Both the position numbers and the translations under genes were made by a program. A stretch of 64,000 nucleotides of DNA from Exiguobacterium profundum (GTDB lineage: Bacteria > Bacillota > Bacilli > Exiguobacteriales > Exiguobacteriaceae): contig NZ_MRSV01000001.1 of assembly GCF_001909285.1 (NCBI RefSeq), forward strand, positions 2,002,556-2,066,555, written 5' to 3'. The notes beneath the pieces were generated by a model, which did no database searches, was not told the origin of the DNA, and saw nothing but the letters and a program-made list of their open reading frames with translations. Numbering within the stretch: position 1 is the stretch's first letter; each line of letters begins with the position of its first letter. This document shows positions 16,047 to 23,809 of this stretch, piece after piece.

Positions 16047-17585
16047 GTGGACGAACAAGTAGATGTATTGATTGTCGGCGCCGGGCCAACCGGCCTGACG
16101 CTCGGACTCACTTTAGCTAGATATGGCGTATCTTTTCAAATCATTGATCGTAAGACGACCCCGTCGGATAATTCACGAGCTATCGGGATCCAGCCGCGGA
16201 CCATCGAAGTGTTTTCTCGTTTGGATGTTGCACAAGAAGTGCTAGAACGTGCCCGAACAATTGAACGGGGGAATCTATATTTTTCGGGACAGTTGACAGC
16301 CAAACTTGAATTCTCCAAACTCGTGACCCCATATCCGTTCGTGACGTTATTACGTCAAAATGAAACCGAAGACATATTAGAACGTGCTCTACAAAAACAT
16401 GGTCATGTTGTGAAGCGCGGTGAAACGTTGTCATCCATCACCCAGTACCCATCCCGTACCATCGCACATTTGACCGCTACAGACGGGCGAACTCGTGCTG
16501 TTGAAGCGAAATACGTTGTCGCCGCCGATGGAGCCAACAGTTCGGTTCGTCGGATGCTCGCCCTTCCGTTTAGTGGTAAATCGTTCAAAGAGGCTTGGGT
16601 GCTAGCCGATTTGAAGGCTGATTGGCCGATATCCCGTGAAGAGGTTCATATCTTTTTCTCGGATCTTTGAGTGCTCGAAGTCTTCCCGCTCACGGATGAA
16701 ACGATTCGCATCACAGGAAACTTGAGAACGGATGAATCATTCCAAGAATCGGACCTTCAAGAATTGGTGGAACAACGCAGTCATATGCCGGTCCATATTC
16801 GCGACGTTGAATGGTTCTCCTTATTCCGCGTGCATAATCGCATGGTCGATACGTTCATTCACAACCGCATCATTCTCATGGGGGATGCGGCACATATTAA
16901 CTCCCCGGTCGGTGGACAAGGGATGAACACTGGGATTGCAGATGCCTTCAACTTAGGTTGGAAACTATGGTTGCATCTCAAAACTGGCGCTCCCCATCAC
17001 GTTGTGTCCACTTATCGGGACGAGCGGGAGCACGTAGCCCGTAACGTGCTACAGACGACGAATATCGCTACGGAGATGTTACAGACGACACTTCCGATGC
17101 TCTTACCGTTCCAAGCAATCGGTGCCGATGTCTTCACACGTGTCAATCTCATCAACCAAAAAATCACCGAACGGATCTCTCAACTTCATTTGTCGTATCC
17201 GAATGCGCTACGATTACCGTTTCGTCGCGTCGCGGAAGGAAAAATTTTTCCGGAGACAGAGATTTTACGAACGGATGACGGATTTCGGACTAAAATATCG
17301 GAAATCGCGGACGGACGGTTTCAAGTGCTTGTATTTGACGATGGGAAACGTGATTTGTCATCCATCTATGACTATTTGAACGAGAACCAACCGTTCATTC
17401 AAACCATCACCTTATCTAAGACGAGTCGCCCGTTCTTTGATCAAGGGAACGAACTTGCCAAATCTCTCTTTATGAAACGTGGCATACTAGTCATTCGCCC
17501 AGACGGTTATTTGTTGCATAAGCAACATCACGTTCGCCTAAAGCCGTTACAGGACAAGTTAGCTGTCTGGCTGCCTTCCTCTTAA
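16047..17585 (+). pseudogene. FAD-dependent aromatic monooxygenase (PheA/TfdB type) interrupted by one in-frame TGA
   Basis: Read through, the 512-residue product is a typical flavin hydroxylase: GAGPTGLTLG dinucleotide-binding motif at residues 10-19, FAD motif SRAIGIQPRTIEVF, VAADGANSSVRRML (DG motif, near 150), and GDAAHINSPVGGQGMN near 280, plus a thioredoxin-like C-terminal part. An in-frame TGA at 16668-16670 splits it after about 207 codons; the frame continues without shift and both halves are well conserved. One base change (for example GGA to TGA, giving FFSDLG-VLEVFPL) explains it. The GTG start at 16047 follows AGGAG. A recent nonsense mutation or sequence error is likelier than two genes. 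Confidence 0.85.
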
Positions 17586-17595
17586 ACGTGTATAA

Positions 17596-17630
17596 ATGGA
17601 GAGCCCCACCGAAATGGTGAAGCTCTCCAT
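17596..17630. repeat. Hairpin between convergent genes
   Basis: ATGGAGAGC and GCTCTCCAT flank an inner CACC-GAAA-TGGTG, giving a long stem with a GNRA tetraloop. It lies between the monooxygenase stop and the stop of the opposing small gene. Neither side has a clear T run, so it is at best an imperfect bidirectional terminator. Confidence 0.55.
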
Positions 17631-17634
17631 GTCA

Positions 17635-17937
17635 TTACTCTTCAACGTTTACATACAAAATCCCTGGTTTCGAGAGCGTCAAATCATAAAACGCTTCAAA
17701 CGCCTCGATGTCCTCTAGTTTTCGAAAATCGATTTGATCTGTCTCTTCATTTGGAATGGCCACGATGATACCTTCCTCTGTCGATTTGATCATGCCCGTT
17801 TGTCCGTTATGAATTCGAATATAGAGTACTTGCTGATTTTCTAGTAGTGAGATTGCCTCTCGTCTCGATTGAATCGGTTTTTTCATTTTTTTCCTCTTTT
17901 CCATTTCAGTATACCGTTCGCTCCATATTGCTTTCAA
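17635..17937 (-). CDS. Small protein of unknown function
   Basis: Up to 100 residues; an internal ATG (MEKRKKMKKPIQSRREA) is an equally possible start. The N-terminus is basic, and the rest is acidic, with alternating hydrophobic residues (QVLYIRIHNGQTGMIKS ... GIIVAIPN) suggesting a small beta-rich domain. No known motif or membrane helix. It converges with the FAD monooxygenase and is divergent from the next small membrane-anchored gene. Confidence 0.6.
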   Translation of the reverse strand: MKAIWSERYTEMEKRKKMKKPIQSRREAISLLENQQVLYIRIHNGQTGMIKSTEEGIIVAIPNEETDQIDFRKLEDIEAFEAFYDLTLSKPGILYVNVEE

Positions 17938-17980
17938 CTCGCCACACCATTAAACTTGTGTAAAGAAGGGGTTGAAGGCA

Positions 17981-18268
17981 TTGGAAACATTATTGATCAT
18001 CGCACTCGCCATTTTGTTTGTCATCTTGGTCACGATTCGAACAATTCGCAACTTGAAGTGGGTTCGTTTCGGTGAAGCATTCGGGAAACAAGGTGAAGAA
18101 CTCTTAGGTGATTATCATTACTTGACCGAGCGGGGCATCACCTGTCGTGTGGAACAAGGACTTCCGACCGGCAAGTTATTAAAACCGCTCGCAAAAAATT
18201 TGGACGATCGCGTTGCACTGTTCGTACACCGAGATGATGCAGCAAAAGCAAGAGAACTTTTAAAATAA
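17981..18268 (+). CDS. Membrane-anchored small protein, DUF2007-like C-terminus
   Basis: About 95 residues. One membrane helix (LLIIALAILFVILVTI) at the N-terminus is followed by a basic stretch and a domain of about 55 residues (YHYLTERGITCRVEQGLP ... LFVHRDDAAKARELL) that resembles DUF2007 'signal-transducing' domains; this match is by eye. I prefer the TTG at 17981, 9 bases after AGAAGGGG, to the TTG at 17972. A strong terminator follows. Confidence 0.6.
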   Translation: METLLIIALAILFVILVTIRTIRNLKWVRFGEAFGKQGEELLGDYHYLTERGITCRVEQGLPTGKLLKPLAKNLDDRVALFVHRDDAAKARELLK

Positions 18269-18308
18269 GAAGAAGGCCGAATGATTGGTATTCGGCCTTC
18301 TTCTTATT
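18264..18308. terminator. Bidirectional terminator between convergent genes
   Basis: GAAGGCCGAAT-GATTGGT-ATTCGGCCTTC with A-rich left and T-rich right flanks serves the plus-strand small gene and the minus-strand NERD-like gene, whose stop is at 18304. Confidence 0.85.
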
Positions 18309-18888
18309 TATGTACTTGTCGCTCAGAACAATAATAGGCGATTTGTTTGACGAGCGGCTCTGTCAACGTCTCAAGGTTCGTTTTACTAATCACCTGATCC
18401 ACCAGAGCGAATGAATCTCCACAATTCGCCTTAATTCGTTCTAACTTCAATCGTTCCGTTTCCGGGAAGATTAAAAACGAATAGACGGGAATTGCTTGAT
18501 TACATTCTTTTTTTAATCGTTTTCGCACTTGTTTGGTCATCCGTTCTAATTCCGTGACAGGATGAGGATAAACCTGTTTCCACCCCATCGAGGTCTCGGT
18601 TCGACATTCCCGGTTCGTCATATGGACGGAGGCTGGAGTTCGATTTAATTGAATCAAGAAGACGCCTTTAGGTCCGACGAGCACGTAATGAACGAGATCA
18701 TCCCCTAATTTGACTTGTTCAATCATCATCCAATCAAATCGGCATGTTTGTCTGATGTTTTCGACGAGACGATCTGTATAGCAGGTTGGTGCTTTCATCA
18801 CTTCTTCTTTCACACGAAACAGCTTTTTTGTTTTTTTTTTGACTGGTTGTTTCTCCGTGGCCGTTAACACTTGTAACATAGACTCCAC
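18304..18888 (-). CDS. NERD-like domain protein, probably catalytically degenerate
   Basis: A 194-residue protein. The core (residues 50-130) follows the nuclease-related domain pattern: an acidic strand region, HYVLVGPKGVFLIQL, a tryptophan (GWKQVYPHPVTELERM) and a later FLIFPE strand. The usual catalytic E-x-K after the PxG turn is replaced by QLNR, so nuclease activity is doubtful. The N-terminal 35 residues are lysine-rich and include a 10-base A run. It lies just downstream of gpsB and may be co-transcribed with it. Confidence 0.6.
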   Translation of the reverse strand: MESMLQVLTATEKQPVKKKTKKLFRVKEEVMKAPTCYTDRLVENIRQTCRFDWMMIEQVKLGDDLVHYVLVGPKGVFLIQLNRTPASVHMTNRECRTETSMGWKQVYPHPVTELERMTKQVRKRLKKECNQAIPVYSFLIFPETERLKLERIKANCGDSFALVDQVISKTNLETLTEPLVKQIAYYCSERQVHK

Positions 18889-18898
18889 CCCCTATTCA

Positions 18899-19195
18899 TT
18901 ATTCGCTTGGACCGACTTGCTTTCCAAAGACCGCTTTTTCGAGATTTGATATACGGCGTAACATGTCATAATTTGACGCAACCGGTTGTGCTGGTTTAAC
19001 TGGTTCCGACGCAGGCGCAGGTTCCCGTCGCAACGAGTCGTTTTCTTTTTGAAGACGCTCGATTTCTTTCGCCATTTTTTCATAATCGCGAATGACGACA
19101 TCTAAAAATTGATCGACTTCTTCTTGTGAATAACCACGTAACGCCGTCTTGAATTCTTGTTTATAAATCGCTTCTGCTGTTAATTCCGTTTGCAT
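18899..19195 (-). CDS. gpsB: Cell division protein GpsB
   Basis: Cytoplasmic DivIVA-like adaptor that coordinates peptidoglycan synthases with the division machinery. The 98-residue product has the N-terminal membrane- and PBP-binding motif FKTALRGYSQEEVDQFLD (residues 14-31), a coiled coil to about residue 55, a Pro/Ala linker, and the C-terminal hexamerisation helix MLRRISNLEKAVFG. Of two tandem ATGs I choose 19195, 7 bases after GGGAG. It follows ypsA directly, as in B. subtilis. PBP1A, a known GpsB partner in Bacillus, is encoded 5 kb upstream. Confidence 0.95.
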   Translation of the reverse strand: MQTELTAEAIYKQEFKTALRGYSQEEVDQFLDVVIRDYEKMAKEIERLQKENDSLRREPAPASEPVKPAQPVASNYDMLRRISNLEKAVFGKQVGPSE

Positions 19196-19199
19196 CATA

Positions 19200-19745
19200 T
19201 CACTCCCATTGTTGTTCCCATTGTTTTTCTTCTTCAATTACTCGTAAATCTTCTTGTGTGATTAGGAAAACTTCCATGTTCGGCTTCCGCCGAGCCCCAT
19301 CGACTAAAAAGCGGGGACTTCCTTCCGTTTCTTCGTCATACAAGGTGATCAATCCTTCTGCTTTATCTAAAAAGAATGCCGTTTTTGCGCGTAGTTTACT
19401 CGGGTCTTCGTATGGACGCTGTGTCAGCGGTTCAAAAAAGTCTGCCTCGAGTTGCAGTTGCACAAATAGTTCTTGTTCGAATGGTTTATAGCGCTCGTCC
19501 ATATTTAAGAATGGAGGAAACACGGCAATTTTAATCGGATAGGTTTCTCTTAACTCTAACAATACTTGTCCAGCCCACAATTCACAACCATTCGTTCCAC
19601 TTAATATGAACCATTCAGCACCTAATTCGATGACTTCAAGTATCTTTTTCCGATAAGCTTCTTGAATGATTTCAATTCCTGGATGATCCGCTTTGAAAAT
19701 GCCGAGTTCATGAGGACGATATCCTGTGACGGCTACTACTTTCAT
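19200..19745 (-). CDS. ypsA: YpsA, SLOG-family protein
   Basis: DUF1273 protein of the SLOG/DprA-like nucleotide-binding superfamily, 181 residues. The Rossmann-type start MKVVAVTGYRPHELG and the phosphate-loop-like ILSGTNGCELWAGQ are visible. In B. subtilis and S. aureus YpsA affects cell division and stress tolerance; the bound ligand is uncertain. The ATGA start overlaps mrfB upstream, and gpsB follows, a conserved order. Confidence 0.92.
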   Translation of the reverse strand: MKVVAVTGYRPHELGIFKADHPGIEIIQEAYRKKILEVIELGAEWFILSGTNGCELWAGQVLLELRETYPIKIAVFPPFLNMDERYKPFEQELFVQLQLEADFFEPLTQRPYEDPSKLRAKTAFFLDKAEGLITLYDEETEGSPRFLVDGARRKPNMEVFLITQEDLRVIEEEKQWEQQWE

Positions 19746-20905
19746 GTTTGCTTCCTTTCTAGGCGAGCTCGTCGATGCTCCAATTCAATTTTCTCACGGT
19801 CGATAGTTTGACGTAGCACTGTTCGCTTTTGTTCGAGTAGCTTCATGGCTCGCTCCGTGTAATCAATCGCCAAAGCGATGTCTTTTTGTTTATGTTTTGC
19901 ATACTTGGCGAGTTCGACATACCCTTCAATCGTATGAAGCGACTCAAATAGCGGAATGGCCTCCTCGAATCGTCCAGCTCGTTTTAATATCATCGCTTGC
20001 CGCATGATGGAACGCTTCGATGGACTCGAGAGTTGCTCAAACTCCCTCAGCGCTTGATCTTGTTCGCCAAGGTCATGTAACCAGTGAGCACGTTCCTCTC
20101 CAAAATCAGTTACCGGGGTCGTAACGAGTTGACTGAGACGTGTATACAAAGAGACAAGGCTTAAACAGTCCGCATGATGGTGTTCGAGGACCGGGAGCAA
20201 TATTTCAGGATTCCGCTCTTTGACATATTGAAAATAGTGCATCGGCGCCAAGAATCCAGGAAGGTCGTCCGTTCGTTCATGACCGAAGTATGCTTCGACT
20301 GCTTTTAATGATACCGATTCAAGCCTCGGTTTTAACAATCGTCTTGCAGCGTGAAGTAAATCGACATGACCCACTGAAGGTAATTGTTTCACCCTGGATT
20401 TAACGAATGTATGTCTCGTCTTGATTTGGGGCCAATCAAATGATTTCCCGTTATAGGTAACGAAACGAACCTCATCTCCGATATCCTGCAAGAAATGATA
20501 GTAAAAGGCGGTTTCAAACGCCGGATGAGGTAACACGTATTGAATCATTTCAAGGTGTCCTTCTTGAATCCTAGCAAATCCAATCAAAAAGATTGATGTT
20601 CCTGAACCGCGTAACCCGGTCGTTTCCGTATCCATGAACAGGACTTGGTCGGGCTCTAAGTCGACGACGAAAAACGGGTGCTCGGTTTGACACATCATCT
20701 TTCTTGCTTCTCCAAACTTGAAGTCGTGATACACCTCGTCAAGCGGATATGTCTTTCGAATCCGGACACACCATTCCCCCTCAAACGTTAAAATCTCGCC
20801 CCCATGATCCTTCCACTTTTGTTGCTCCACTTCGTCAGGGCTCGTGACCTTAGCTTTTGGGCCAGGTTCGTTCGTTTTGATTAATCTAGATAGTTTAGCT
20901 TTCAT
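19742..20905 (-). CDS. mrfB: MrfB (YprB), DnaQ-like exonuclease with TPR region
   Basis: Exonuclease partner of the MrfA helicase in mitomycin C lesion repair in B. subtilis. Residues 90-260 form a DnaQ-like fold: FMDTETTGLRGSG carries the D-x-E metal ligands, followed by TYNGKSFDWPQIKTRH and a HHADCLSLVSLY motif. The C-terminal third contains tetratricopeptide-like helices. The gene overlaps both mrfA and ypsA by 4 bases. Length (387) is slightly below the B. subtilis protein. Confidence 0.92.
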   Translation of the reverse strand: MKAKLSRLIKTNEPGPKAKVTSPDEVEQQKWKDHGGEILTFEGEWCVRIRKTYPLDEVYHDFKFGEARKMMCQTEHPFFVVDLEPDQVLFMDTETTGLRGSGTSIFLIGFARIQEGHLEMIQYVLPHPAFETAFYYHFLQDIGDEVRFVTYNGKSFDWPQIKTRHTFVKSRVKQLPSVGHVDLLHAARRLLKPRLESVSLKAVEAYFGHERTDDLPGFLAPMHYFQYVKERNPEILLPVLEHHHADCLSLVSLYTRLSQLVTTPVTDFGEERAHWLHDLGEQDQALREFEQLSSPSKRSIMRQAMILKRAGRFEEAIPLFESLHTIEGYVELAKYAKHKQKDIALAIDYTERAMKLLEQKRTVLRQTIDREKIELEHRRARLERKQT

Positions 20906-23151
20906 ATCGTTCCTTTCAATGCTTGCAACTGACGGATGACTTGCTGTTTGAAATCACCGTATCCAATCATGCCGACACAACGGGGGCATCCGCTCTCACA
21001 TGGACAGTCGGATACCGTCCGTTCTGCCGCTTCAAGCACCATGTCTGCATCTTTATAGAGTGCCTCACTGAGACCGATGCCTCCTGGATACCGGTCGTAC
21101 AAATAAACGGTCGGCTTACTCGTATGCGTCGACTTCATCTGAATCGTAGTGAATAAATCGAGCGTGTCACACATGAGATAAAGTGGCGCAAGTCGCCTCA
21201 TCAAATCGCTGACCGCTTCAAGTTGATCTTCGAGGTCCGCCTCCGAATAGGCGAATCGCTCATCTAACGTGAACCATGTAGCTGTCGTATGCAACTCTCG
21301 CTCCGGTAGATGAATCGGACCCGACCCTATGTTCTCATGCGTCCCGAATTTTATTTTCTTGAACAAGGTGGCCATCGCGATGACCGATACCTCACCAAAC
21401 GTCTTCGCTCCGTCTGACTTGTTCTCTTCGAGTACTTTCAGTTCAACTGCTAAATTCGCATCCGTATAGTAGTCAACGTCAACCCGGCGGACATATGCTT
21501 TCTTCTCCTCAAAATCGAGTTTTTCGACTTGGTACTGTTCGGCTCCATGCAAATAAATCGCTTCATCATGTAACAACGTCATGGCACTGAACGTGTCCAT
21601 TTCACCGATAACTTGATGCTTCGCCGTCTGATCGACGATGACGACATTCTCTTGATCACTCGTCCGAAGCGAGATGTCATGGGCCGGGAACGAATCCGTC
21701 ATCCAATAGTACCTATCGGCCCGTTCGTGTAAGACGTGAGCATCCGTCAAAAACTCTAATATATCTTCCGTGTCGACTGTTCCGAACCGCTCTCCCTTTT
21801 GAAACGGCAACTCAAAAGCGGCACATTTGATGTGGTCTACTAGAATAATCAAGTTATTCGGGTCAAGACGTGCCGCTTCCGGTGAGCGATTTAAAATCAT
21901 GTCCGGCTGTTCGACGACGAGTTGGTCGAGTGATGACGAGGATGCGACAAATACAACGAGTGACTCTGAATGCCGACGACCGGCGCGCCCAGCCTGTTGC
22001 CATAACGAAGCGACTGTCCCTGGATATCCATTTAAGACGCATGCTTGAAGTTGACCGATATCGACACCGAGCTCTAACGCGTTTGTCGAAACGACCGCTT
22101 TGATTTCCCCGTTCCGCAACCGTCGTTCGATTTCTCGGCGTTCAGATGGAAGATAGCCGCCACGGTAACCGACAATAGACTTTGGTCCGAGCTCCCGCCG
22201 TGTTAGTTCCTGCAAATAGGTCAATAGCACCTCGACACGTACGCGCGACCGCGCAAATACAATCGTTTGTATGTTCGCTTCCACGAGCCTCGAGGCGATT
22301 CGTTTCGTCTCGAGCGTTGCGCTACGACGAATTCCGAGTGCTTCATTGACGACAGGCGGATTATAGAAGACAAGGTGTTTCTTGCCTTGAGGTGCCCCGT
22401 TTCGATCGATTAATACGACTTCTTCTTCCGTCAATAGCTCGGCAAGTTCAAGCGGATTCGCGATGGTCGCCGATGTCATGATCCATTTTGGGTGACTACC
22501 ATAATAGGCGCAGATTCGTTTTAAACGTCGAAACACGTTCGCCACGTGACTGCCAAACACGCCGCGATACGTATGGAGTTCGTCGACGACGATGTATTCT
22601 AAGTTCTCAAATAGACGAATCCATTTCGTATGATGAGGTAAGATGCCGGAATGTAACATATCGGGATTCGTGATAACGATATTGCCCGCATCGCGAACTT
22701 TCGTTCGTGCCGCAGGTGATGTGTCGCCATCATAAGTGAAGCATCGCAAATTCCCTTCAAGAGCTTCGATCATCTCCATCAAGTCACTGTTTTGATCTTG
22801 CGCGAGTGCTTTTGTCGGGTAAAGATAAAGCGCACGTGCTGTAGGTTTTTCAATCATCTTGGATAGGACGGGTAAGTTATAACACAGTGTTTTTCCTGAT
22901 GCCTTAGGTGTTACGATGACCGTCGAATGGCCAGCCGCCGTTTGTTTCACAGCCTCGGCTTGATGCGTATACAGCTGTTCAATTCCACGATTCTTAAGTA
23001 CATTCACCAATTGTTCAGGCACCTGCTTTGGAATTGGGGCATATTGGGCTGGACGTGCATCGACCGTGTGCCAATGACGTACGTGGTTTGAAAAACCAGG
23101 ATCATCTCTTAATTCTTTTATGATTTCTTCGACAGAGCGAGATTTTCGCAT
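20902..23151 (-). CDS. mrfA: MrfA (YprA), DEAD/DEAH-box helicase with DUF1998 domain
   Basis: SF2 helicase of 749 residues acting in UvrABC-independent excision of mitomycin C lesions. Walker A region TPKASGKT (residue ~85), motif II DELH, SAT motif TSATIANP, and motif VI QQAGRAGRR are in order. The C-terminal DUF1998 domain contains the four-cysteine metal site, visible as CPCESGCPRC. It is followed by mrfB with a 4-base overlap, so the two are surely co-expressed. Confidence 0.95.
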   Translation of the reverse strand: MRKSRSVEEIIKELRDDPGFSNHVRHWHTVDARPAQYAPIPKQVPEQLVNVLKNRGIEQLYTHQAEAVKQTAAGHSTVIVTPKASGKTLCYNLPVLSKMIEKPTARALYLYPTKALAQDQNSDLMEMIEALEGNLRCFTYDGDTSPAARTKVRDAGNIVITNPDMLHSGILPHHTKWIRLFENLEYIVVDELHTYRGVFGSHVANVFRRLKRICAYYGSHPKWIMTSATIANPLELAELLTEEEVVLIDRNGAPQGKKHLVFYNPPVVNEALGIRRSATLETKRIASRLVEANIQTIVFARSRVRVEVLLTYLQELTRRELGPKSIVGYRGGYLPSERREIERRLRNGEIKAVVSTNALELGVDIGQLQACVLNGYPGTVASLWQQAGRAGRRHSESLVVFVASSSSLDQLVVEQPDMILNRSPEAARLDPNNLIILVDHIKCAAFELPFQKGERFGTVDTEDILEFLTDAHVLHERADRYYWMTDSFPAHDISLRTSDQENVVIVDQTAKHQVIGEMDTFSAMTLLHDEAIYLHGAEQYQVEKLDFEEKKAYVRRVDVDYYTDANLAVELKVLEENKSDGAKTFGEVSVIAMATLFKKIKFGTHENIGSGPIHLPERELHTTATWFTLDERFAYSEADLEDQLEAVSDLMRRLAPLYLMCDTLDLFTTIQMKSTHTSKPTVYLYDRYPGGIGLSEALYKDADMVLEAAERTVSDCPCESGCPRCVGMIGYGDFKQQVIRQLQALKGTI

Positions 23152-23168
23152 CTAGTCACCTTCTTTCA

Positions 23169-23729
23169 TTACGCATTCGAAGGTGCAAGGTCCGCTACGA
23201 CTTGTCGGATTTGATGAATCCGTTCATCTCGTACCACTCTCGATACAGCGGGCATCTGAAAGATGGCCATGTCTTTAAATGTAGCAGCGACATGCTCATT
23301 TTCTTCTTCGAGACGGAAGAGCGCATCTGAAAACAGACGTTGCGTCGACCGTCCGAACAAGACGATGGTATGTAGTTTCGTACATTTCGAATGAACCGCT
23401 AAAAGATGTTTGACGTAGCGTTGCACCGTTTTATAATAATCTTCGTTTGTTGAAATGAGTTGACGGTTGCCACGAAGAAGTTCTGGATAATAGGATTCGT
23501 CGCCTGTGAACATGGTCTCGACTCCGATTCGTTTCAAGTAAGCATGTCCGATTGCTTCGGCGACGGTTTGGTCCTGGATGAGACGCCCAAACGGTATGGA
23601 CTCTTTTAAGAGCACATGTGAAAGCTTTAACCCGAGATGTCCACCGAGAGGCACGCCGAAATCATCGTCTTGCAGTCGATCCATGACAAGTAATACTTTC
23701 ATCTTGCGTTTTAAAGAGAGTTGAACCAT
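23169..23729 (-). CDS. Uncharacterised protein with possible uracil-DNA glycosylase-like fold
   Basis: A 186-residue soluble protein that I do not recognise. By eye, MDRLQDDDFGVPLGGHLGLKL (residues 16-36) has the spacing of the motif-1 region of family-4 uracil-DNA glycosylases (E-D-x-x-G-x-P-F-V-G-x-A-G), and IVLFGRSTQRLF (near 124-135) resembles the strand/helix with a conserved glycine. The iron-sulfur cysteines and catalytic GExPG are missing, so it would be degenerate. It lies 18 bases upstream of mrfA on the same strand, which is compatible with a DNA-repair link. Treat as hypothetical. Confidence 0.6.
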   Translation of the reverse strand: MVQLSLKRKMKVLLVMDRLQDDDFGVPLGGHLGLKLSHVLLKESIPFGRLIQDQTVAEAIGHAYLKRIGVETMFTGDESYYPELLRGNRQLISTNEDYYKTVQRYVKHLLAVHSKCTKLHTIVLFGRSTQRLFSDALFRLEEENEHVAATFKDMAIFQMPAVSRVVRDERIHQIRQVVADLAPSNA

Positions 23730-23775
23730 GTGTCACCATCCTGTTCCCTTTCTTTTCATTATAACAAAGTCAAAC

Positions 23776-23804
23776 GAAAAACAGGGCGCACAATGTCGCC
23801 CTGC
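23776..23804 (-). terminator. Intrinsic terminator of the recU-ponA operon
   Basis: On the minus strand CAGGGCGACATTGTGCGCCCTG is followed by five T, just after the ponA stop codon. Confidence 0.8.
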
Positions 23805-23809
23805 TCTCC

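Noticed and set aside
16047-17585. UGA recoding (selenocysteine) in the FAD monooxygenase
   Set aside because: No SECIS-like element was seen near the TGA, the position is not a known Sec site in this family, and a second gene in the window has a TAG, which points to ordinary nonsense changes or errors.
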